Made by a program: the position numbers and the translations under genes
Origin: Ulota crispa
Taxonomy: Eukaryota; Streptophyta; Bryopsida; Orthotrichales; Orthotrichaceae
DNA length: 64,000 nt
Reading direction: 5' to 3'
NCBI GenBank assembly: GCA_963920765.1
Contig: OY987247.1
Coordinates: 18,076,471 to 18,140,470 of the forward strand
Notes under the pieces: model-generated
Databases searched by the model: none
Told to the model about the DNA's origin: nothing
The model's input: only the letters and a program-made list of their open reading frames with translations
In this document: positions 35,585 through 45,292 of the stretch, piece after piece
Layout: every line of letters begins with the position of its first letter
How positions within the stretch are numbered: the first letter of the stretch is position 1

Positions 35585-36167
35585 TTAAGACCCAATAATT
35601 TTCATAACTTTTATTTACATAATTCAAAAGTTATTGCATGATATGTGATTTTCTTTAGACTTTGGGCAGCTTGGGCAAAATTTTAAAAAATCATTTTTTT
35701 AAGAAATAAAAATTTCAAATTTATTTTCTAGATTTACTTGTATGTTGAATGATTTGAATCATTTTTGCTCAATGAGATGAAACTTATGAAGAGTTTCAAT
35801 TTATAAGTAGTTTTGGAATCTCTTCTTCAAAACAAAATTTGAAGTCACTCAATTTTTGATTTTTTGGAAAAAATCTTAACAATTTAGAGTTTTGAATCAT
35901 TCTCTATTTCTTTTTATTTGCTATTTTTTTTCTCATGTGATTCCAAATGATTTGAAAATTTTCAAGTATGTATCCAATATGCATTGAAGAATGAATCCAA
36001 AGAGTTGCAACCATCTTGGATATTTTTTCATATAAGTGTGACCTTGTGAAGTGCAACTACCCCTGTTTTTGCTTGGATGAGAAATTGCTCTTGTCAATTC
36101 AAACACAAATATCTTATAAATCTACATGGTGGAAATTTTTGAAAATTGTCCACATCTTTTGAAACTA

Positions 36168-36999
36168 CACTTACAATGGTATTTAGTGTTGGCAACACTA
36201 ATTAAAAATCTCAACACTAAAAGTCAACAATCCTCTTAATGTTACCAACACTAGATGTCAACGTATACACTACTTGTCAACTATAGTAATTTTCCGGAAT
36301 ATAAATTTTTTACAAGTTTTGGTTCATTTTTATTACAATATAAAAATACAAATTAAATTTATAAGTTAATATCTAGACAACCAACACAAATTCCCATTTT
36401 TGTAACCAATATCCTAGTTATTGAAGTGGCATTGACTAAAAACAACTTTTTTTTTGGTAAATCAAGGTGCTTGAGAAATAAGCAACCACTAAAGAAGCAA
36501 TTGGTTTCATATACTGACCGCATGAGGGTCAAGGCCCATGGAAGGCAGGGATTGTATTACCTTCTAAATTTGATTAAACAAAAGCATTGCACCCTTGAAA
36601 ATTGGAAGAAACACACCAAATTTGAAAAAAATTCAAGACAAAAATCATCTATTGAATATTGTGGCTCTTTGGCAATATGAGCAATGCAAAGCATGCAAAT
36701 GGAACAGCATGGAACAAGTGTGCAAGAGACACAAAGCAAAGGTTGACATTCCAAAGCAAAACGTCAAAGGCAAAGTCACAAGGGGAGCAACACAACTGAA
36801 ACAAGCTAGGAGAGAGAGGCAAAATATGGGTTGCAAGCAACGAGGTTGAGTAGATTACAAGGAGTTTAGGACAAGGAGAGTAGGCAACAAAGAGTAATGT
36901 GCACAAAAAGAAGGCAACTCTAAATGCAAACTAGTTGAGATTTAGAGTAAGTGAAGGAAAAGTGGTAACATAACACTAAACACCATTATTATTGTAGTG
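36168..36999. mobile_element. Possible non-autonomous CACTA element, 832 bp
   Basis: The left end reads CACTTACAATGGTATTTAGTG; the right end, inverted, reads CACTACAATAATAATGGTG followed by TTTAGTGTTA. Several aacact/agtgtt repeats lie just inside the left end, as in CACTA subterminal regions. No 3-bp duplication could be confirmed and the first bases differ by an indel, so the call is tentative. Confidence 0.4.
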
Positions 37000-37489
37000 T
37001 ACTACAAGGTCTTACGATTGCATGTGTCTAATTTTATTTCTTGTAGAAATGTCAGTTTTGTAGCAGTTTTGGTGAAAACTTATTCAAGAACCTTTCCAGG
37101 GTGAAGGTTCATGCTATATTTAACTTCCGTTCTGAACTTTTGTATTCAAAGGGCAGATCTCAAGACGATCTTCTAATTTCGAGTGTAAGTTATCATGTGT
37201 ACAGAACTTTTGCTAACCTCGTGATGTATGATTATAGTTATTAAAACGTTTTATGTGTAACAACTTTCACTTTTCTTCAAAAACTTAGGCAGTATTAAGT
37301 CTCCAGAAAAAAATCTGAAAATTCACAGAAGACATATGAAAAGTTTTCCCACAAAAATATACATTAAAAATTTCCATCCACACTTGCTGTCAAAATGGGG
37401 TGCATAGGGATGACTACCAGGTCATCGACACAAGCTCAGCCCTTACAAGGCTACACAAACACTACAACTGTACTCAGTTTCTACACTCT

Positions 37490-39616
37490 CTACTGCGCCT
37501 TCCCCTTCCACTCATCGTTTATCTTACCAGAATCCTCATATGGTGCAGAGGCCTTGTCACTTGGAATTGCATCACTCAAGGTACCTCCAGACCCCTTCGT
37601 CTGCCCAGTCGATCCGCTCAAATCGTTCTTCACATCTCCAACTTTGGACTCCACATTCCCTTGTGCAGCACCAGCTTTCTCCTTGGCTGACGACGACAAT
37701 TCCCCTGCCTTAGATTGTGCAGCATCAGCAGTGTCATCGAAAAATGATTTCGACTCTGACGCTTTCTCCTTGGCTGACGACGATAGCTCCCCTGCCTTAG
37801 ATTGTGCGGCTGCAGCAGTGTCATCGAGTTTGGCTTTCGATTCTGAGGTTTTCTCCTGAGCCACGTCCTTGAGCTCGCCAGTCTTGGCTTCCACATTATC
37901 CCTTGCGTCATTGAATTTGCGCTGGGCTTCACCAATAGCTTTGTCTAGGTTGGCTCTGGATTCTGAGGTTTTTTCCTGAGCAACGCCCTTGAGCTCGTCA
38001 GTTTTGGCTTGCAAGTTACTCCTCGCTTCAGCGAACTGTTTTTGAGCTTGATCTGAGGCTTCTCCTGCCTTCACCTTCGCTTCAGCAAACTTGCTTTGGG
38101 CTTGGTCCGCAGTTACTTCAGCTCTCTGTTTAGCCTCTTCGGCTTTCTCCTGTGCCTTGACTTGAAGCTCACTGGCATTCTTCTGAAACTTAGCAACAAA
38201 CTTTCCTGTACTCTTGGATAACGCCGCCCATCCCTTGACGGCGAGATCCGCAACCATGGTCCCTGTTTCACTTGCGTCCGCAACTGCCAAGTTGATTGCG
38301 CTCTGTCGCTTGTCAATAGCTCCCTTCGCATCCTCTAAAACAGTCTGCGCATCTTCACTTATACCAGTCGCGCCCTCTCCTGCATCGTCCAAATACTCTC
38401 TCCCTGCTTTCACACTCCTAGATGCGGACCTGGAGAGCTCCTCGAGACCTGGTCGGTTTGAATCAATTCCGTCCTTCAGATTCTTGGAAATAGTCCGCGT
38501 CAACCCTTGAAATTGGTCACCAATTTGTTGAAGCCCTTTCGACCTGTCAGCCTCCAGCTTCGAGGCCGAGTCCGCTAACCCTTCAATTGCCCCCTTGTTG
38601 CTCTTCTGATCTCCACCAACCTTGCTAGTCATATCTGCTGCGTCCTTTTGAGCCGTCGCTTCAACTTCGGCCCCCTCATCCACGGCAGTTGTGGAGGCAA
38701 CGTCCAACGCCTCCTCCTTGATCACCTGAAAGTTCAGGAAATGTTCATCACCTTTGTAAGATTAAAAACCCATCACTGTCGAGAGATGGTAACTTCGACT
38801 GATTCGCGTAATCAGAAAACTATGGAACCTTCAGATTCTTCTCGCATCAACAAGATCGATATTGTGTTGATAAACTTCACTAATGTTGAAGACCCTTATA
38901 GAACAATCTTTGACTAAATCTGCTGAAGAGAACTGTAGTAAGAAAGGCTGAATGGTTGTTCATACCTGATCTTCGAAGAAGGAAGGCGTGTTGGCCCAAG
39001 GCTTGACATTCTCTTTACTGGCTTCCTGATTGTCGAAGAAGGAAGGCGTGTTGGCCCAAGGCTCGACATTCTCTTTACTGGCTTCCCTATTGCTCACTTC
39101 TTCAGCTTTGGCTTCCAAGGATTCGGCGGTATCCTGTACGCTTCGGCCATAAGTATCCGCCAGGGGTCCGGCGTCTTTCGCCGCCAGAGCATCGACATCA
39201 TCCGTGGTATCCACTGCCATGTCTGATGCAACATCCACTACTCCTTCCCGAACATCGCTCTCATATGAAGCAGCATCTGAAGCGTCCTCCGACTTTGCAT
39301 CCAATACGACTGGATTCTGCCCATTGACTAACTTCTTCGAGTCTTCAGCGACCTTCTGGCCAGACTCCACGGCCTTCTCGGAGGCAAGCTCACGGACCTT
39401 ATCGCTCTCATTGCCCAACGAAGCACAGACAAGTGAAACACCTTTGTTCGTTCTCTGTCTGCCAGCAAGTTTAAGTGACAGGCCATTGTTTATCCTTCGT
39501 CCACGCAGGTGGAGCCGGGAAATTGAAGATGTCGATGGCTCCCCTACATTCCGTGTTCCGGAAACAGGTGCATTGCATAACACACGTGTTGTATTGCAGC
39601 CCAATGACGCCGCCAT
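37490..39616 (-). CDS. Plastid-targeted LEA-like protein
   Basis: Two exons (38966-39616 and 37490-38725) join in phase to 628 residues. The start is ATG 39616 (MAASLGCNTTRVLCN); an ATG five codons upstream is also in frame. Residues 1-70 are basic and Ser-rich with almost no acid, like a chloroplast transit peptide. The mature part is very hydrophilic and made of repeated amphipathic Ala/Lys/Glu segments: AQSKAGELSSSAKEKA occurs twice, and VAQEKTSESRANLD and VAQEKTSESKAKLD form another pair. This is the style of group 3 and related LEA proteins, which protect membranes and enzymes during drying. Residues 178-217 are two 20-residue copies (EASKENVxPWANTPSFF). The stress role is inferred from family resemblance. 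Confidence 0.85.
38971..39090. repeat. 60-bp tandem duplication inside the LEA-like gene
   Basis: Two nearly identical 60-bp units, each containing 'aaggcgtgttggcccaaggc', encode two 20-residue repeats in frame at the end of exon 1. They differ at only a few bases, so the duplication is recent. Confidence 0.9.
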
Positions 39617-39631
39617 GTCGATCTCGAACAC

Positions 39632-40984
39632 TTCTAAGCTGGTTCCGCGTCACGCGCACAATAGAGGAAGTGTGAATTCACTTACAAGGCTGCTGGTTCA
39701 CTTCTTTCAAAATATTAACACCATCAAACTGTTCGTCCTCACTGCACAGGAAAGTCATACTATTAGTGACACATTGTACCGACCACTACTACCACAGGCT
39801 CTAAAAACTGCAGCTACAATTTATCCCCTACCCTTAGCCATGCCTACACTCACCAAGCGTAGCAGGATTCGATTCGCAAGGCAACTTTCACAAATCTTAA
39901 CGATCATATAAAGATGAGGATATATGTCATTCTTGTGCCAATCACAACGAGTTATTAAGATTGAATCACATTGACTGTTTGTGAAACTTTAGAATTATTG
40001 TAATCTTTAAACAATAACACAGCATGATTAATGCGTCGACGACAGCGTGACCTCCAAACTCGACTCGCAAGTAAGAGTACATAATCCCAAGGCGTAAGAC
40101 AAGCTGCATGTGCGATAACGGTAATTGGCAAACAACTTTATGCGAGCAATTCCCTAGTTCCCAGATTAATATTCCAACCGCACAAGCTAGCAACTATTTG
40201 AGCCACGGCAAGAATGAACATTCCAAAGTCTCCTAAAGAATAAAGAAATGCCAGGGCTAATGGATAGACTTATGCCATAAACTGAGCTTTGAGGTTGCCC
40301 CTTGCACGAGGACCATATCTGAATTACAGAGACTATTCAAGTATCTGGTTAATCAGAAGATCACTACAAACCTTTAAAAGAGCTACAAGTCTGTTACAAT
40401 AAATTAACAACCGTTGTCACAAAGAATATCAGATTCTAGAGGCAAGAAGAGTCATTTTTCACTCAAAAGCAGCTTCTGCGCAAGGCGGAACAGCAGAATC
40501 CTCCCTTCGGCAACTAAAATCTAAGTTCGACTACACTGAAACCGTGAAGAACCTGATACCGTCTCTAATACCGATCCCGCCTAGGTTGAACTTGTTAGCA
40601 CTTAGAATGAGCATGACTTCGCCATGTTTCTATGTCCAATGATCTTAAAGTAAAGATGAGGTTATCTACTGCCATTTACAGTGGTCTGAAACAGATTAAA
40701 CTCTCAAATCCAGAGATGTCTCCACAAAGAAATAAGATTACTCATACATACGTTCGAATGCTTATAAAGAGTATCCTCTAAACTCCAAGCTCCGCAAGCG
40801 TTAAAATGGTAAACTACTTTCACACGTCCAGGCCAAATGAAAAAACGTAGGAAGACCTGAAACCCTGGGGAGGATATAAACGCCCTAGCGGTCGACAGAA
40901 ATCGCCCGAAACGTTGACAACCTATGATGAAATGCACGTATTTTCACAACGAGACTAAAATGCACAGTAAGAATAGAGGGAAAC
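39632..40984. other. Upstream region of the LEA-like gene, possible leader intron
   Basis: No coding exon is supported. On the minus strand a CAG acceptor context at about 39750 and a GTACGTGTT donor context near 40988 could bound a 5' leader intron of the LEA-like gene. This is inferred from splice-like motifs only. Confidence 0.3.
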
Positions 40985-40988
40985 ACGT

Positions 40989-41331
40989 ACCGAAACTTGT
41001 GAGACCCTTGCCGGAACTCCGAACTGCACCTTTGGAAATGAGCAAGCTGCGATGACAATTGTTCCGCTAGGGCGAGAGAGAGAGTGGGACTTGGAGGCAG
41101 GAGTGTGCTTGGTGCCGCTGCCACGCGTCTCCATGCGAGCTGTACCTCTATCTCCACGCGGCAGGACTGCACTATGGCCGCTGCCACTTGGCGGCTAGCT
41201 GCGGCCGTCCATGGTATCGGGTCGAGGTTCGATCGTTCCGTCCGAAAGGTTTCCTCTGCATGAATCGCCGACCGGCGGACGGCTTCAGGACCATTCAAAA
41301 CACAGTATTTTTCTGTCGTTTGGATAAACAA
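40989..41331 (-). other. GC-rich block, possible 5' leader exon or promoter
   Basis: This block is much GC-richer than its surroundings. A minus-strand frame of 148 codons (40885-41331) runs through it, but its composition (Arg, Ser, Ala and Leu mixed) matches no family. A good donor site (TTTCG|GTACGT) at about 40988 suggests transcription on the minus strand, perhaps as the leader of the LEA-like gene. It could equally be a short unknown protein. Confidence 0.3.
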
Positions 41332-41474
41332 TTACCAATTGAAGCGTTAGTTACGGTGGCTAAAGAGCTGATTTCCTTGTTTAAAAGTACAATTTAGCTT
41401 TCACTGAGGGCACTAGGGGTGCATCCAATGGTTTTGGATGTCTTTCCCACACCAACATCTACTTTAGCCCTTAA

Positions 41475-42119
41475 CTCTAGACCGTGCAAGGGGACAAAAT
41501 GTGGCTGTTGTGCATTTTAATTTGAATTTTTTTGACTTTTATTGAAAATTAATTTTAGTGGTTGTTTTTTTAATTGTTCTTATTGAAGTCTTGTTTTAGT
41601 ATCAAAAATTTAATTTTAAAAATGAATAACTATGATTTGTCTATTCAAGATTTTGTGCAAGGGTGTCCATTGCAAATCTTCACTTCTAGTGTTGAGAGCT
41701 CTTGGAGATGAGCCTCAAGTACACTAGAACTCGGAGAAACAATCACATTAGAAACTTAATTTAAAAAATTGTAGAGTAGATTTTAAGAAGCCGTAAATTG
41801 ATTAGGGTTACACATGTTGTACTTTACATACTCATATTTTTTTATACATCCTCAATTTTAAATTTGAGATGTGAAAGAGGATTGAAATACTTCAAATCAC
41901 TTTCACAGTTTTAACACCCTCTTCATCAAATGTTATAATTTTTCAATCCATAAGTGATATTGTTGTGTTTTCTTTTTCTATGTGACCTCTAACATATCTA
42001 GTTTGAGTTTGTAAGGTTACAATTTATAAAAAAATGATGTAATTTATCAAAATGTTGCCATTTTGTTCATCCAAGAGCACATTCTCAGATATTTGAGAAC
42101 GTCCGTGGGCAGTCTAGGG
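41475..42119 (+). mobile_element. TTAA-flanked MITE of the 643-bp family
   Basis: The ends are CTCTAGACCGTGC (after TTAA 41471-41474) and GGGCAGTCTAGGG (before TTAA 42120-42123). The interior is the inverted relative of 22656-23297, as shown by the shared 'ataagtgatattgttgtgtt' block near 41950. It is 645 bp and non-coding. Confidence 0.7.
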
Positions 42120-42125
42120 TTAATC

Positions 42126-42733
42126 CAGGCCTCTCTAATTCACGTATTGTCATAAATTAACAAATTAAGCTAATTTAAGCACATCATGAAAGTTAATTTG
42201 TATTTTGTCATAAATTAACAAACTTATCTTTATTATGCACATATTATATATCAAACTAATTTTGACAAGGCATGGAACTGTTTGCACTATAACACCCCCT
42301 CAAGCAAGAGGTCAATCAACAATTTACAATGCTCATCCTTCAAAAGTTTAAGAACAGACAAGTCGGATTCAATTGTGGCCATGTTCGGGAACATGGTGGC
42401 TATGCCGCTGCAAAAATTGCATAGTGACTCAAAGCGGCCTTCCACAATCTTCCAAGCTTCATAGAACAAAGTTGCAATGTTGTTGCAACCATCCAATGAT
42501 ACAATCAAAGCAGGTTCACTCAAATAGGCAATCTTGAGGGCACAAAATTCTTGCTCAATGTCGGCAATGGTCTGCTTGTCCCATGATTGTTGCAACTGTG
42601 CCAGAAATTTTACAGCACATCCATGTATCCATGTGTTTGTAAGGAAAAAGTTGGCTTAATTTGTGCACTTGGCTGGAAGTTAATTTGTTAATTTGTGCAT
42701 CTATTTTTAGAAAACCTAAATTAGAGAGGCCTG
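42126..42733. mobile_element. hAT element, 608 bp, with transposase remnant
   Basis: The terminal inverted repeat is CAGGCCTCTCTAATT at the left and AATTAGAGAGGCCTG at the right, 15 of 15 matching. The flanking octamers ggttaatc and ccttaacc agree at only five positions, so the duplication has decayed or is absent. Subterminal regions share 'aaattaacaaatta' on both sides. It carries a minus-strand frame related to hAT transposases, listed separately. Confidence 0.65.
42287..42595 (-). pseudogene. hAT transposase-like C-terminal fragment
   Basis: The 102-residue frame includes ATIESDLSVLKLLKDEHCKL followed by LIDLLLEGVL. This resembles the segment near the C-terminal dimerisation region of hAT transposase-like proteins, where a conserved 'ESDFS...K..K' stretch leads into a helical '.LSLEGI' motif. 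The zinc-finger and DDE catalytic parts are absent. It lies inside an element with hAT-type ends, so it is best read as a deleted transposase. Confidence 0.5.
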
Positions 42734-42739
42734 CCTTAA

Positions 42740-42982
42740 CCCCTAAGCATCACAAACAAAATCATGTCCACACAAGTGTGAGAGGGAGTTCTGGTTAAAA
42801 TAACTTGGAGCATAAGCCATAACTGAAAATTTCACTGCAGAGATTTGTAGGTAACTTCTTAACAAGTGCAAATTTGTAATTTTTGTGGAAATCTAATATA
42901 TGGATGCAAAGATCCTAAGGTTTGATTACTGGGTTGTTCCTAGAATCCAGAGCCGGAAAACATCCATTATGATGCTTAGGGG
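42740..42982. mobile_element. TTAA-flanked piggyBac-like MITE, 243 bp
   Basis: The ends CCCCTAAGCATCACAAAC and ATTATGATGCTTAGGGG form a 15-17 bp inverted repeat. TTAA lies at 42736-42739 and 42983-42986. No coding content was found. The right-hand TTAA joins directly onto a copy of the 226-bp family. Confidence 0.75.
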
Positions 42983-42986
42983 TTAA

Positions 42987-43205
42987 ACATTTGTAGGGCA
43001 TAGTATATGTGTTGCGGTATAATTAACATTTACCACTATCAAGAAGTTTAATTAGGGATCTCAAATAGCTCACTAGGATTGCATTGATTTACATTTCAAT
43101 TTCTTTGTTGATCTCCAATGTAAAAAAGGTGTGAATCCACTCCAAATACGAAGAAAATACCTCATATTGTATTAGTCGCATTGGCACACTTAGACATTTA
43201 AGGGT
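42987..43205 (+). mobile_element. 226-bp family MITE, left tip altered
   Basis: The interior is the same as 35360-35584 (shared gggcatagtatat, gatctcaa and agctcactag blocks), and the right end GACATTTAAGGG is followed by TTAG instead of TTAA. At the left, TTAAAC of the family's CCCTTAAAC tip directly follows the 243-bp element. The first three C residues are thus missing, which suggests the 243-bp element landed in the TTAA of this tip or the tip was deleted. Confidence 0.65.
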
Positions 43206-43899
43206 TAGTCTAGTGGCCTTAGAATGAAAATAGTTTTACTATTAGCACCTGCAAGACGAACTTTTGTCACACAAATTTAGGTCCACATGTCAAACTTGTT
43301 CAACTACATTTATATATATAGATAGACACACAACATAATCTATATAATAACATAATATTGTGCGGCGGTCGAACTCAACAATTCCATAAGTGAGGAGGAC
43401 AATTTTGCAAAGTTCATCTTTAGTTCCACTTTAAAATAGAGTAGAGTACAAGTTCAACTAAAGTTATAAATAAAATAAAGTAAATTTAAAAAACATGGGG
43501 ATAGGGGCCATGAGAATAGGAGGGCATAAAAATAAAGGGTCATGACAATAGAGGGCACAATGATCAACATGTTGGTACAACGAGTGAGTAAACTATCTTA
43601 GCATAACTGATTTAAAAAATACAAGTTGAATGAAGGTTGAGTGTAAGGGCAGAAAAAATGTTTATATAGAGTTTGTTTTTCTATAAATGGTCTGAAGTAA
43701 TTCTCTCCCTTTTGGCACAAATTAGAAGAACCGCTACACAATTTATCGTCTTCATGATTTATTTTATGCAGTCGTGTTTTTTGAATGGTGTTTGTACAAG
43801 GAAGGCTAAGAACTATTGAACCTCGTGATTCTTACTTTGTAATTTAGAGTTGCGTAACCAAGCTAGATTCAATGTAAAGTGACAAGTAGAAGCAATGAA

Positions 43900-44803
43900 C
43901 CCCTAAAGGACCAAGCGCTTTTTTTTTTGTCAAAATCACTAAAAATTGCCACTTCTAAGGGATGAGTAAGAAGGTGGAAATCCAACCGTAGGATCTTGTC
44001 TTAGACTAGAAGATGTACTTGTGGGAAAAAAATTAGGTCATTCTAGATGTAGAGGAGGGAGATATTTACATCTAAAGTGGAAAAAGAAGGTTTTTTTGTG
44101 TTGTCCAAAAAATACAAAAGCCTTCGACCACTCATACATGAAAAAAGTTCCTTTGTACAAAGTTGAGGTTTATTTTTTCCATGTAGAAGACCAAGTTAGG
44201 CATGTGTGAGAGAATTTTCAAATCAATTGGAACTATACAACACATGGAAAAAAAGAGTAAGTAAAAAGAAGTAGAGAATGAGTCAAATCACTAATTTGTT
44301 AAAAATGTAATTATTGAAATGAAAAATGCAAATCCCAATAGTTATAATGTTGTAATAAACAATCTACTTTCTTAGGTTTAGTTTTTTTTCCAACTATTGA
44401 AAATTGTGGAATATAAAGGACTTCAAAGTTTATTTTAGAGTAGAGGATCCGTAATTGCCCACAAACTAAGACATCTCATAACTTTCATCTCATTGGTTGA
44501 AATTGAATGATTCAAAGCTTCCCACATGTAAAAAAAATCTAAATAACCAATTTCAGATTTTTTTTTAATTACAAATTTTAAATAAGTTTTAGGGCTGCCT
44601 AGATTGCCCTCCCGCCCTTGGGTAGCAAAAATTCTTGCATAACTTCTTTGTCAAATGTTAGAATGAGGAAAATTAGATGCCCACATAGATCTTTGAATAC
44701 TCCATCTTCCATAAAAGTTTCAAAAAATTACACAAAGTAGTTTAGCCATAGGTACATGCCCGAAATCCCAAATGTCCCCTAAGGGACAACGGTCCTTTAG
44801 AGG
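43900..44803. mobile_element. Uninterrupted relative of the split TTAA element, 904 bp
   Basis: The ends CCCCTAAAGGACCAAGC and CGGTCCTTTAGAGG lie between TGAA (43896-43899, a mutated TTAA) and TTAA (44804-44807). It is collinear with the three pieces of 17211-20549 and supplies the empty sites that define the solo LTR and foldback there. Near the right end is a local palindrome, GTCCCCTAAGGGAC. It is non-coding. Confidence 0.75.
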
Positions 44804-44807
44804 TTAA

Positions 44808-45292
44808 ACAAGCATTCAAACTTGATTCAAAGCAGCAAACTTCAATTTTGTTACATCTTGCTAAAAATCGAAAAAAGGATCTACATGCTATTTGTTTATA
44901 TTTTTGTACACCATTTGAAAAAGCTATGATTGTTTCAAAATTGATTATAAATGTATCCAAAAACAAACCTCCGCTCTCGTGTCTAGAAAAGCACGCTTTT
45001 AGGCAAGTTCTAGTCCTTCTAATATGTGAAATGAGAACTTCGATATCAACTTTTGCAGTGACCTGACACAAGCTTGTGTCAAGTTGGAGGGGATGTTCAG
45101 TATCCTAAATGCTTATCAAAGCACTAGACTTCTTCCACACGAAGGCATTTGTCATTGAGAGCTTCCGAGTGAAGGGAGAAGAGGCTTCGCAAAAATCTCA
45201 AATGTTAAAAAAAGAACCAATTTTGGAACATGATGTTTCAAACCCCATTAACACATTAGAGAATCGAATGCAAAGTGTCAAAAATTTCTTTA
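44808..45292. other. Gene-free spacer downstream of the TlyA-family gene
   Basis: No supported coding frame is present. It includes the probable 3' untranslated region of the minus-strand gene ending at 45293. Confidence 0.45.

Noticed and set aside
37395..37859. 154-codon plus-strand frame and 39204-39911 plus-strand frame
   Set aside because: Both are antisense shadows of the LEA-like gene, whose minus-strand reading splices in phase and has a coherent repeat structure.
41215..41245. GGTTCGATC, which resembles a tRNA T-arm
   Set aside because: No matching acceptor stem, anticodon arm or D-arm could be found around it.
6334..44803. Reading the TTAA elements as PIF/Harbinger with a 3-bp TAA/TTA duplication
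   Set aside because: With a 3-bp target the two ends become unequal by one base (CCCC against GGGGT, or ACCCC against GGGG). TTAA makes them symmetric and explains the shared junctions. It remains the main alternative to test.
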